Shown piece after piece: positions 5,988 to 13,179 of a stretch of DNA of 13,179 nt. The translations under genes and the position numbers were made by a program. The stretch's first letter is position 1. Each line of letters begins with the position of its first letter. The notes beneath the pieces were generated by a model, which did not search any database, was not told the DNA's origin, and saw only the letters and a program-made list of their open reading frames with translations. Origin of the DNA: Candidatus Melainabacteria bacterium (lineage in GTDB: Bacteria > Cyanobacteriota > Vampirovibrionia > 2-02-FULL-35-15); contig JAHFBD010000040.1 in assembly GCA_023250175.1 (NCBI GenBank), positions 1-13,179 of the forward strand. Direction: 5' to 3'.

Positions 5988-7078
5988 AAGAAAAAAAACA
6001 TAATCAAGCGATGATATTAGCTGCAGGTGTAGGCTCCAGACTAGATCCATTGACATCACAGATACCAAAACCTCTGTGTCCTATTTTAGGAAAGCCTGTC
6101 ATGGAGCACATCATTACTCTTTGTCAAAAATATGGTTTTACTAATCTTTCTGCAAATACCCATGTTATGGCAGATAAAGTAAAAGAACAATTTAAAAACC
6201 TAAGAGAAAGAGGACTACATTTAAATCTTGTATATGAAGAGCAACTTACTGGAGTAGCGGGAGGAATTAGAAGTTGTAGAGAATATCTTACAGATGATGT
6301 CATATTGGTTATTATGGGAGATGCTTTAACAGATGTTAATTTAGATCATTTATATGAAGCACATATAAATAGTGATTGTTTAGTTACTATTGGTATAAAG
6401 GAAGTAGAAGATACTTCCCAGTATGGTGTTGCGGTATTGGATAAAAATAAGAAAGTTATTTCATTTCAGGAAAAACCAAAGCCTGAAGATGCAAAAAGTA
6501 ATTTAGCAAATACAGGAATTTATTTTTTTAATAAAAGTGTTTTAGATGAAATTCCATCTAAAGAACAAATTGCAAGATTTGATGTGGCTACTGATTTATT
6601 TCAAAAACTAATGTCAAAAAATATGCCCATGCAAGGAATTAATATAAATGCATATTGGGCAGATATTGGGACATTAAAGCAATATCATGAAAGTGTAAAA
6701 GATGTTTTAGAAGAAAGAGTAAAAATAAATATTGAAGCAGAAAAAACTACTTATGGTTTTAAAGGTGAAGGAATTACGTTAGATTCATCTGTGAAAATAT
6801 CTGGCAAGGTATATATTGGAAATAATACAAAAATTGGTTCTAATGTAATTCTTAAAGGACCAATTTATATTGAAAAAAATTGTGTAATTGAAGCTAACTC
6901 TTATATTGATAATTCAATTATTTGGTCAGATTCGCACATAGGGGGAAATGTAAAAATCATTAGCAGTATATTAGGAAATAATTGTAGAGTTAATAATGAT
7001 ATTGAAATGATTGCAAATTCTGTTTGGGCACCACAGACTTTAATAGGGAAAGACTCAAGGCCAAATCGTTGTATGTAG
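5984..7078 (+). CDS. NDP-sugar pyrophosphorylase (sugar-1-phosphate nucleotidyltransferase) with left-handed beta-helix domain
   Basis: This cytoplasmic enzyme joins a nucleoside triphosphate and a sugar-1-phosphate to make an NDP-sugar for cell-surface polysaccharides or glycoconjugates. The N-terminal Rossmann-like domain (residues 8 to about 240) has the nucleotide-binding signature ILAAGVGSRLDPLT followed by IPKP (Lys29), the metal-binding GDALTD (Asp113), and a GIYFFN stretch. Residues from about 255 to the end are hexapeptide repeats of a left-handed beta helix (VYIGNNTKIGSNVIL, YIEKNCVI, HIGGNVKI). This arrangement fits the mannose-1-phosphate guanylyltransferase / glucose-1-phosphate transferase group, but neither base nor sugar can be fixed from sequence. 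The start is a TTG inside the argH stop (TTGA). The next in-frame ATG at 6011 would begin directly at the nucleotide loop (MILAAG) and is less likely. rimM follows after 15 nt. Confidence 0.88.
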   Translation: MKEKKHNQAMILAAGVGSRLDPLTSQIPKPLCPILGKPVMEHIITLCQKYGFTNLSANTHVMADKVKEQFKNLRERGLHLNLVYEEQLTGVAGGIRSCREYLTDDVILVIMGDALTDVNLDHLYEAHINSDCLVTIGIKEVEDTSQYGVAVLDKNKKVISFQEKPKPEDAKSNLANTGIYFFNKSVLDEIPSKEQIARFDVATDLFQKLMSKNMPMQGININAYWADIGTLKQYHESVKDVLEERVKINIEAEKTTYGFKGEGITLDSSVKISGKVYIGNNTKIGSNVILKGPIYIEKNCVIEANSYIDNSIIWSDSHIGGNVKIISSILGNNCRVNNDIEMIANSVWAPQTLIGKDSRPNRCM

Positions 7079-7093
7079 GATCTTTTTAATTAT

Positions 7094-7591
7094 ATGTTTT
7101 TAGTTGGCACAATAGTTGGTACATTTGGTAATAAGGGTGATGTGAAGGTGCTTCCCCTGATTGCTCCTCCTGATTATATTCTTGAATTTAAGCATGTGGT
7201 GTTAGAGGATGCAGATAATAGGAAGCAAGAGTTTAAGGTAATAAGAGCAAAAAAACATAAAAATGTTTATTTGTTTACCTTGGAGGGTATTGATGATATG
7301 AATGTAGCTGAAGGGTTAGCAGGAGTATCAGTTTTTGTATCTTCTATAGAAGTTAAAGAGTTAGGAAAAAATGAATATTATTACCATAACTTAGAAGGTC
7401 TAACTGCATATTCTACAGATGGTAATTTAATAGGTAATGTTGAGCATGTTATAAAAGGTGGTAACGATATTCTTGTTATTAAAAATGAAGAAGGAAGAGA
7501 GATAATGATTCCATTTGTTGATGAGATTGTGCCTGAAGTAAACTTAAATGAAAAGACAATTACTGTAAATGTAATTGAAGGATTAATATAA
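7094..7591 (+). CDS. rimM: ribosome maturation factor RimM
   Basis: RimM binds ribosomal protein S19 and helps assemble the head of the 30S ribosomal subunit. The 165-residue product has the usual two parts. The N-terminal RimM barrel (residues 1 to about 85) opens with VGTIVGTFGNKGDVKV, the family's hallmark start. The C-terminal PRC-barrel (about residues 92-165) has YYYHNLEGL, the GNVEHVIKGGNDILVI segment and MIPFVDEIVPEVN. Length is typical. In many bacteria rimM is next to rpsP and trmD; here it lies between a nucleotidyltransferase and trpF, and no trmD is seen. The ATG is 15 nt after the previous stop. An AGGA at 7077-7080 is too far upstream for a good Shine-Dalgarno, so coupling to the upstream gene is likely. 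A 68-nt gap with no clear structure follows. Confidence 0.95.
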   Translation: MFLVGTIVGTFGNKGDVKVLPLIAPPDYILEFKHVVLEDADNRKQEFKVIRAKKHKNVYLFTLEGIDDMNVAEGLAGVSVFVSSIEVKELGKNEYYYHNLEGLTAYSTDGNLIGNVEHVIKGGNDILVIKNEEGREIMIPFVDEIVPEVNLNEKTITVNVIEGLI

Positions 7592-7650
7592 GCAGGATTA
7601 TTGCTGGAAAAGAAGACTTGAAAATGAAACTAGAAGACGAAAAGTGAACA

Positions 7651-7656
7651 AGAGGA
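7651..7656 (+). promoter_or_regulatory. ribosome binding site of trpF
   Basis: AGAGGA at 7651-7656 is a good anti-16S match 3-4 nt before the ATG at 7660. The spacing is shorter than usual. It supports this start, which lies seven codons before the invariant Cys9 stretch. Confidence 0.5.
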
Positions 7657-7659
7657 TTT

Positions 7660-8298
7660 ATGCAAAATATACGAGTTAAAGTTTGTGGTATTACTTCTGT
7701 ATATGATGCAAGAATGGTCTGTTCATTTCCTATACATGCGATTGGCTTAAACTTTGTCAAGCGATCTAAGCGGCGAATTAGCTATAGAACAGCAAAGGAA
7801 ATAATTGATAAATTATGTCCAATGGTAGAACCAATTTTAATTTTTGAAAATGAAAAAATTAGTGAAGTAATTTATGCTTGTGAATTGCTTGGAATAAATA
7901 CTATTCAATTGCATGGAATAGAACCAGTATCTTATTGTAGTGATTTAAAAAGATACAATAAAAGATTAAAAATAATTAAGGCTTTTCCTACTAAAGAAGC
8001 ATCAATAACACAATTAAATGCTTATAGAAGATTTTGTGATTGTTTTCTTTTGGATTCCTATGATAGGAATAACCAAATGGGTGGTACTGGTAAACCTTCT
8101 GATTGGACAATTGCTCAGGAAATAGTTTCAAAATCACGATCCCCCATAATTCTTGCAGGTGGATTAACCCCAGACAATTTAAGTAATGCACTTAAACGAG
8201 TAAAACCATTTGGAGTAGATTTAAATAGTGGTGTTGAGTCTAAAATCGGGAAAAAAGATAAAAGCATGATGGAGAAACTCTTTGGAGAGATTGGCTAA
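7660..8298 (+). CDS. trpF: phosphoribosylanthranilate isomerase
   Basis: TrpF is a TIM-barrel enzyme that rearranges N-(5'-phosphoribosyl)anthranilate to CdRP in tryptophan synthesis. The 212 residues are a normal length. The catalytic general base Cys9 is in VKVCGIT, and the general acid Asp132 is in FLLDSYD. The phosphate-binding loops follow: GGTG near residue 142, ILAGGLTPDN and GVDLNSGVES. Both catalytic residues are present, so the enzyme should be active. It is the only trp gene here; the others must be elsewhere if the pathway is complete. The gene has a Shine-Dalgarno and lies 68 nt after rimM. Its last codons contain the -35 box of the proposed alaS promoter. Confidence 0.96.
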   Translation: MQNIRVKVCGITSVYDARMVCSFPIHAIGLNFVKRSKRRISYRTAKEIIDKLCPMVEPILIFENEKISEVIYACELLGINTIQLHGIEPVSYCSDLKRYNKRLKIIKAFPTKEASITQLNAYRRFCDCFLLDSYDRNNQMGGTGKPSDWTIAQEIVSKSRSPIILAGGLTPDNLSNALKRVKPFGVDLNSGVESKIGKKDKSMMEKLFGEIG

Positions 8299-8310
8299 GT
8301 ACTATATAAT
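8282..8310 (+). promoter_or_regulatory. leaderless sigma-70-type promoter of alaS
   Basis: TTGGAG (8282-8287) is separated by exactly 17 nt from a perfect TATAAT (8305-8310). The -10 box ends 6 nt before the alaS ATG at 8317, so transcription should begin at or next to the A of the start codon, giving an mRNA without a 5' leader. No Shine-Dalgarno is present. The -35 lies inside the end of trpF. This is the best promoter in the window. Confidence 0.7.
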
Positions 8311-8316
8311 ATCCAT

Positions 8317-11028
8317 ATGCAAAATGCTACCTCACAACAAATCCGTCAATCCTGGACAGACTTTTTTACAAAAAAACATGATCATAGATATGTTAAAAGT
8401 AGCTCACTTATACCAGATAACCCAACGTTGCTTTTAACTAGTGCTGGCATGGTACAGTTTGTACCTTATTTTTTAGGATTAAAAGAATCGGAGTTTAAAA
8501 GAGCAGTAACTATTCAAAAATGTGCAAGAGTAGGTGGGAAAGATTCTGATTTAGAAAATATAGGACGAACGACTCGACATCATAGTTTTTTTGAAATGAT
8601 GGGCAATTTTAGCTTTGGTAATTATTTTAAACAAGAAGCTATAGTGTGGGGATGGGATTATTTAACAAAGACATTAGAGTTACCGAAAGAAAAATTAGTT
8701 GTTTCTGTATTTGCTGGAGATGCAACAAATCCATTTGATGAAGAAGCCTATAATATTTGGCATAAGCAGATTGGGATAGAAGATAGCAGAATTAAAAAGC
8801 TAACAAGGAAAGATAATTTTTGGGGACCACCAGGACCAACAGGACCTTGTGGTCCTTGCTCTGAGATTTGTTTTGATAGGGGACCAGAGTTTCATGATCC
8901 TGAAGAAAGATTTCTTGAATTCTATAATTTAGTTTTTATGGAACTTGAAAAGGATGAGAATGAAAAATATAAACCCCTTGCTAAGAAAAATGTAGACACT
9001 GGATTAGGACTTGAAAGAATTACTTTGATACTACAAAATAAACCCAATACATTTGAAACGGATCTTTTAAAACCCATACTAGATAATGTTTCGGAAATTA
9101 CAAAGATAAAATATAAGAAAGATGAAAAATCAGATTTAAGCTTAAAAATAATTACTGATCATATACGCTGCGTTAGTTTTTTAATAGCAGATGGAGTAAG
9201 AACAAGTAATATAGGACGTGGTTATGTATTAAGAATGCTTATAAGGCGTGCAGCAAGATTCGGATATTTGTTAGGAATCAAAGAACCATTTTTGTATAAA
9301 CTACCTAATGTGGTTAGCAACAATTATTCTGATACTTATCCAGAGTTATCTAAAAATCTAAATACTATTATTGATGTGGTTAGGCAGGAAGAAGAACGCT
9401 TTTTGGAAACGATTGAACGGGGCTTAATATTTTTAGAAAACATGCTTTCTAAGTCAGGTTCATTAATTTCTGGTGAAGCTGCTTTTGATTTGTATTCTAC
9501 ATATGGATTTCCTGTAGAGCTTACGTTAGATATTGCAAAAGAAAAAAACAAATCAGTTGATTTGCAAAGTTTTGAAAATGCTAAAGAAAAGCATTCTGAA
9601 GTTTCAAATAAAGATATTTTTGCTGTACAGCTAACAGATAATAAAATCTATAGTGAGTTTTTAAAAGAATTTGGAACTACAAAGTTTTTAGGTTATGAAC
9701 AAGAACAGTGTGAAGCAAATATTATTGCAATATTAAATAATAAAGGAGAAAAGGTTAAGAGCTTAAAAGAAGGAGAAGACGGACAATTAATATTAAATCA
9801 AACAGTGTTTTATGCTGAATCTGGTGGACAAGTAGGAGATGTAGGGCAAATCATCTCTCATGAAGCAACTATAAGTGTTTCAGATACTCAAAAGTTTGAA
9901 GGATTATTTAGTCATTATATTAAAGTCATCAAAGGTTCAGTTCGTATAAATGATGTTGTAAATTGTGAAATTGATTCTATAAAGAGGACGAGAACAAAAC
10001 ATCATCATAGTGTTACTCATCTTATGCATTCAGCATTGAGAAAAGTATTTGGTAATGCCTTGCAGCAAGCTGGCTCTGAAGTAAATTATGAACGAACAAG
10101 ATTTGATTTTACCTCAGACAGAGGTGCTAAACCAGAAGAAATTACACAGATTGAAAAAATAGTAAATGATTGGATCTTAGCAAGACTACCTGTGTCAGTT
10201 AATGAAATGAATTTTAATGATGCTCTAAAAACAGGTGCTTTAGCATTTTTTGGAGATAAATATGGTGATATTGTTCGTGTCGTACAAATGGGTAGTGATA
10301 AAGAACTTGCTAGTGTTGAATTGTGTGGTGGAACACATGTGAATAATACAAGTGAAATCCAGGGTTTTAAAATTATAAAAGAAAGCTCTATTTCTGCTGG
10401 GACAAGACGTATGGAAGCTATTTCTGGTGCAGCTTTGAAAGAATATTTAGAAAAACAAAAAACAGAAGACGAATTAAGATTAAAACAATGGCAAGAAGAA
10501 GATACGAAATTATTAAATGAGTTTATAAGACTAGGATTAAAAAATGAATGGGAAGAATTATGTAAAAAATACAGTGGAAAAGAAAAGCATATAAAAGCTC
10601 AGGAATTAATTAATAAAAAACTAGCATCTGAAAAAATAGATAAACTTAAATCTCTTGAAAAAAACATACAAAAACTATCTAATGACATTTCTCTTTTTAT
10701 GCCTTCTGTGGATAACTATACTTCTGGTGCAATAAAGCCTTACATAGAAAGCAAATTAAAATCTTCTACGAATGAGGTCTGCATAATTGCTGATTTAAGT
10801 GATGAGAACAAATTAACATTTTTTGTTAGCGTAACAAGCGACCTTGTTAAGCAAGGACTTAAAGCAAAAGAGCTTGTAAATAAAATTGCAGAAGTTACTG
10901 GTGGGCGTGGTGGTGGCAGAGATGATTTCGCACAAGCTGGTGGAAAAGATATTTCTAAAATACAAGAAGCTTTAAATGGGGGTAAAGAGCTTGTAAATAA
11001 TTTTAGTGTTGCTCAAAAAGTTAATTAG
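8317..11028 (+). CDS. alaS: alanyl-tRNA synthetase
   Basis: AlaRS charges tRNA-Ala with alanine and clears mischarged Ser- and Gly-tRNA-Ala. The 903 residues hold all parts of the full-length enzyme (the E. coli protein is about 876). The class II catalytic domain comes first (LTSAGMVQFVPYFLG; the TRHHSFFEMMGNFSFGNYF segment in motif 2; GPCGPCSEICFDRG; DTGLGLERI). A helical tRNA-recognition domain follows to about residue 460. The editing domain has zinc ligands His564/His568 (HSVTHLMHSALR) and Cys670/His674 (ELCGGTHV). A charged coiled-coil segment (about 700-800) leads to the C-Ala/DHHA1 domain with its glycine-rich GGRGGGRDDFAQAGG. No key motif is lost. The gene follows trpF by 18 nt but has its own strong promoter and no Shine-Dalgarno. 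Its TAG overlaps the stop codon of the convergent MarC-family gene. Confidence 0.98.
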   Translation: MQNATSQQIRQSWTDFFTKKHDHRYVKSSSLIPDNPTLLLTSAGMVQFVPYFLGLKESEFKRAVTIQKCARVGGKDSDLENIGRTTRHHSFFEMMGNFSFGNYFKQEAIVWGWDYLTKTLELPKEKLVVSVFAGDATNPFDEEAYNIWHKQIGIEDSRIKKLTRKDNFWGPPGPTGPCGPCSEICFDRGPEFHDPEERFLEFYNLVFMELEKDENEKYKPLAKKNVDTGLGLERITLILQNKPNTFETDLLKPILDNVSEITKIKYKKDEKSDLSLKIITDHIRCVSFLIADGVRTSNIGRGYVLRMLIRRAARFGYLLGIKEPFLYKLPNVVSNNYSDTYPELSKNLNTIIDVVRQEEERFLETIERGLIFLENMLSKSGSLISGEAAFDLYSTYGFPVELTLDIAKEKNKSVDLQSFENAKEKHSEVSNKDIFAVQLTDNKIYSEFLKEFGTTKFLGYEQEQCEANIIAILNNKGEKVKSLKEGEDGQLILNQTVFYAESGGQVGDVGQIISHEATISVSDTQKFEGLFSHYIKVIKGSVRINDVVNCEIDSIKRTRTKHHHSVTHLMHSALRKVFGNALQQAGSEVNYERTRFDFTSDRGAKPEEITQIEKIVNDWILARLPVSVNEMNFNDALKTGALAFFGDKYGDIVRVVQMGSDKELASVELCGGTHVNNTSEIQGFKIIKESSISAGTRRMEAISGAALKEYLEKQKTEDELRLKQWQEEDTKLLNEFIRLGLKNEWEELCKKYSGKEKHIKAQELINKKLASEKIDKLKSLEKNIQKLSNDISLFMPSVDNYTSGAIKPYIESKLKSSTNEVCIIADLSDENKLTFFVSVTSDLVKQGLKAKELVNKIAEVTGGRGGGRDDFAQAGGKDISKIQEALNGGKELVNNFSVAQKVN

Positions 11029-11657
11029 CCATGAAAAGCTGTCTTTAAAAGAGGCATTACACCATTTACAATGTACTGTACTCCAATGCATAGTAAGATA
11101 AATCCCATAATTCTAGTAAAGGATCTCATTGTAATTGGACCTACCCTTTGTGCAATGACATGTGACAATCGCATGAAAACATAACATAATAATGAAACCA
11201 AACAAATTGTAATTAAGATTAATAAATAATGAACTAATGATTTTGCGTCAGTTGTCATTCCTATAATTACAGCAATTGCACCCGGACCACTTAAAATAGG
11301 CATAGCAAGTGGTGAAAATGCAATGTCCTCCTTTTCTTCTGATTCTTGCTGTTCAACAGGTAAAAGTCTTTCTTTCTTTTGTAACATTTCAATTGCAGAG
11401 CCAATAATCATTAGTCCACCGGCAATACGAAGACCTTCAAGAGAAATTCCAAAGAATTTTAATATCAATCCGCCAGCAATGAAAAAAATTACAAGTATTC
11501 CTAAAACATAAAAACTTGCTCGCTGAGCAACTGCAATTTTGTATTCAGGAGTATGTTTTTGAGTTAATGAAGCAAAAACCGGTACAGCCAAGAGTGGATC
11601 TACTATTGAAAATAGTGATACAAAAGAACCTATAAAAAAGAAAAAAAACTCTTGCAT
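11025..11657 (-). CDS. MarC family integral membrane protein
   Basis: This 210-residue protein belongs to the MarC (UPF0056) family of six-helix inner-membrane proteins, whose biochemical function is not established; the early link of E. coli MarC to multiple antibiotic resistance was not upheld. Family features visible here are the N-terminal helix followed by SIVDPLLAVPVFASLT, the LAMPILSGPGAIAVIIG helix in the second half, and the C-terminal ITMRSFTRIMGFILLCIGVQ segment. A charged cytoplasmic loop (about residues 90-112, with repeated Glu and Lys) separates the two halves. The ATG overlaps the stop of the upstream phosphoesterase as TAATG, with no Shine-Dalgarno, so translation probably depends on re-initiation. 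It is the last gene of the minus-strand cluster. Its stop overlaps the alaS stop, leaving no room for a terminator between them. Confidence 0.92.
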   Translation of the reverse strand: MQEFFFFFIGSFVSLFSIVDPLLAVPVFASLTQKHTPEYKIAVAQRASFYVLGILVIFFIAGGLILKFFGISLEGLRIAGGLMIIGSAIEMLQKKERLLPVEQQESEEKEDIAFSPLAMPILSGPGAIAVIIGMTTDAKSLVHYLLILITICLVSLLCYVFMRLSHVIAQRVGPITMRSFTRIMGFILLCIGVQYIVNGVMPLLKTAFHG

Positions 11658-12634
11658 TAATATAATTTCAATTTAATTTTTTGTTCTCTGTCTTCTTTTG
11701 AACCTTGAGTTAAAGCCCAGGATTTCGAACTGTTTTTACTCTTGTCTCGGAGTTCTTGCCCATCTACAGGATGCCATTTGAAGTCAAATATAATAGATTT
11801 TGGATCTTCTTGTAAGACAGTGATTTCTCTAAAAGCATTAGGATATTGAACTACAGCCGGGCAACTATTATGAATTTTATTATTTATTTTAAATAATCTG
11901 GCTGCATGATAATGCCCTGTAAATACCCCAAGAACATTTTTATAACTATTTATAAGATCAAGTAATTTTGTTCTGCCTGGCTCTAAAAAATAATGAGTCT
12001 TGCTTTTATATGGTTCAATAAGAGGAAAATGCAGAGCAATGATTACATATTTGTCTTTATTAGCTTCAAGCTCATTTTTTAACCATTCGAGCTGGGTATC
12101 ATCAATTTGACCATGTGCTGTAATGACTTCATCAGTTGTACCATCTAAGCAAATTATTGTAAATTGTTCATTTGGAGAAAATGAATAATATGGTTTTTTA
12201 TTTGTAAAACTAGTGGCATTCTTTAACTTATAAAATTTTCTTGTAAAACCTTGTTTTCTTAATCCCCCACCTACACTAACATCATGATTTCCTAATAAAA
12301 CATATAAAGGATAGTTTAAAGACATTGTAATATCAATAAACTTATTAACTAATTTTTTTTGAGGCATATCCACCAAATCACCACTAGCAAGAACAAAATC
12401 CAGATCTTTAATTTCATTGATTTGATTTACTGCATCAGCTAAAAGCTTTGCAGAACTTGCAAATAGTCTTTCCCCATCTTTTGTATTTGGATTTTGAAGA
12501 TGTGTGTCTGATATTTGTATAAAGTGTAAAAGTACTTTTGATTCTTTTTCTTTTGCTTTAATAACAATAAAAGAACTGAGTATAAGAAAGATACTTAGAC
12601 ACAGTAGATAAAAAAATCTCTTTTTATAAGTCAT
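11657..12634 (-). CDS. exported calcineurin-like metallophosphoesterase
   Basis: This is a 325-residue binuclear-metal phosphoesterase. A Lys/Arg-rich start and a long hydrophobic segment (about residues 7-25) indicate an uncleaved anchor or signal peptide, so the catalytic domain should face the periplasm or outside. The full metal-site set is present: Asp43 and His45 (SDTH), Asp86 (SGDLVD), Asn116-His117-Asp118 (GNHD), His202 (ALHFP), and His241/His243 (TGHYH). This order resembles the class III cyclic-nucleotide phosphodiesterase / purple acid phosphatase-like group, but the substrate (cyclic nucleotide, phospholipid head group, nucleotide or other) cannot be told. The last 30 residues are charged and look disordered. 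It follows the superoxide dismutase stop by 4 nt and runs into the MarC-family start, so it is the middle gene of a tight operon. No Shine-Dalgarno is seen, which fits translational coupling. Confidence 0.9.
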   Translation of the reverse strand: MTYKKRFFYLLCLSIFLILSSFIVIKAKEKESKVLLHFIQISDTHLQNPNTKDGERLFASSAKLLADAVNQINEIKDLDFVLASGDLVDMPQKKLVNKFIDITMSLNYPLYVLLGNHDVSVGGGLRKQGFTRKFYKLKNATSFTNKKPYYSFSPNEQFTIICLDGTTDEVITAHGQIDDTQLEWLKNELEANKDKYVIIALHFPLIEPYKSKTHYFLEPGRTKLLDLINSYKNVLGVFTGHYHAARLFKINNKIHNSCPAVVQYPNAFREITVLQEDPKSIIFDFKWHPVDGQELRDKSKNSSKSWALTQGSKEDREQKIKLKLY

Positions 12635-12638
12635 TGAT

Positions 12639-13179
12639 TTATACTGTTATTAGTTCTCCAGAAGGAATTGATAAAGCCATTTCAAGTCTATTATTAACAG
12701 GTTTCCAATCCACATTAGTTACAAAAGCATCCAAATATTGTTTTTTGTCTGTGCCATAATCAATCATATAAGCATGTTCATATACATCCAGAACTAAAAT
12801 AGGGTGTACCATAGCAGGTACATTTAAATTATGTCTTTCTAATCCGTAAACATTAATTCTTCCAGTTCTGTAATTGTAAGCGGCCAAAGACCACCCATGA
12901 GCAATTTTGCCAACTGTTTTAAGATGCCCAATAAAATTTTGTAGTGAACCAAAATCACGGTCGATCATTTTTTTTAATTGTCCTTTTGGTTCTTTATTTT
13001 CTGCTCCTAAGTTGCCAAAATACAATTCATGTAAAACAGCACCATTTAACATACTGGTCTGTTCTAAATGCCAACCGCGATAGTTAACTGTATCAGGATT
13101 GCTAACATCAAAACTTTTAATCCGTGTTTCCAGGTCATTTATCTTGGTTATGTATCCTTCATATAAACTAAAATGTGCT
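12639..13179 (-). CDS. iron/manganese superoxide dismutase, N-terminus cut by window edge
   Basis: The enzyme converts superoxide to oxygen and hydrogen peroxide. The reading frame stays open to the window edge, so the ATG at 13052 is internal and the true start lies beyond 13179. The visible part begins AHFSLYEGYITKIN, typical of the N-terminal helical hairpin. Candidate metal ligands are the His at 13173-13175, the His of LHELYF (13029-13031), and Asp and His of DVYEHAY (12786-12788 and 12774-12776). The C-terminal DYGTDKKQYLDAF and VDW stretches match the family. The glutamine usual near the second ligand is absent. A histidine 15 residues before the Asp ligand (codon 12831-12833) occupies the position that in mycobacterial-type enzymes replaces it. 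The residue two before the Asp is Val. Metal choice cannot be predicted. This is the first visible gene of a cluster with the phosphoesterase and the MarC-family gene. Confidence 0.93.
   Translation of the reverse strand, partial: AHFSLYEGYITKINDLETRIKSFDVSNPDTVNYRGWHLEQTSMLNGAVLHELYFGNLGAENKEPKGQLKKMIDRDFGSLQNFIGHLKTVGKIAHGWSLAAYNYRTGRINVYGLERHNLNVPAMVHPILVLDVYEHAYMIDYGTDKKQYLDAFVTNVDWKPVNNRLEMALSIPSGELITV

Noticed and set aside
7592..7659. Possible extra small gene or RNA between rimM and trpF
   Set aside because: The 68-nt gap has only a trivial 7-codon frame and no promoter or hairpin that stands out.
12639..13052. Superoxide dismutase starting at the ATG at 13052
   Set aside because: The frame stays open with clear family sequence upstream to the window edge, so this ATG is an internal methionine.

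Overview
The window looks like ordinary chromosomal sequence from a low-G+C bacterium of the cyanobacterial lineage. The best clue is the response regulator at 3762-4541. Its receiver and winged-helix domains read, almost motif for motif, like the cyanobacterial regulator RpaB (Ycf27). Nothing photosynthetic is present, the DNA is strongly A+T-rich, and the proteins are clearly diverged from those of standard cyanobacteria. A non-photosynthetic relative (Melainabacteria/Vampirovibrionia-like) is therefore my inference, not something the window proves.

Layout, left half. A secreted S41 carboxy-terminal protease (1-1099, minus, cut by the window edge) is divergent from a CaCA-type cation exchanger (1222-2286, plus, TTG start). 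The exchanger is followed by a small, well-supported 64-residue unknown protein (2349-2543). That protein ends one base from the stop codon of a convergent exported TPR/matrixin-like protein (2545-3666, minus) whose zinc-binding motif has decayed. The matrixin-like gene is divergent from the RpaB-like regulator.

Layout, right half. A co-directional plus-strand run follows: argH, a sugar-phosphate nucleotidyltransferase overlapping it by 4 nt, rimM, trpF and alaS. It mixes arginine synthesis, sugar nucleotide synthesis, ribosome maturation, tryptophan synthesis and tRNA charging, so it is a housekeeping run and not one pathway. argH and alaS both seem to have their own promoters, with the -10 box exactly 6 nt before the ATG, which predicts leaderless mRNAs. 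alaS ends against a minus-strand operon (transcribed right to left): a Fe/Mn superoxide dismutase (5' end beyond the window), an exported calcineurin-like phosphoesterase 4 nt later, and a MarC-family membrane protein starting on the phosphoesterase stop codon (TAATG).

Coding density is very high. The longest gene-free stretches are about 120 nt (1100-1221) and 95 nt (3667-3761), and both are divergent promoter regions. I saw no tRNA or rRNA gene, insertion sequence, CRISPR array, prophage or defence cassette, and no convincing intrinsic terminator. The window does not contain an obvious new multi-gene system. The items most worth a second look are the pseudo-zincin, the internally duplicated 64-residue protein, the leaderless promoters and the variant superoxide dismutase active site.
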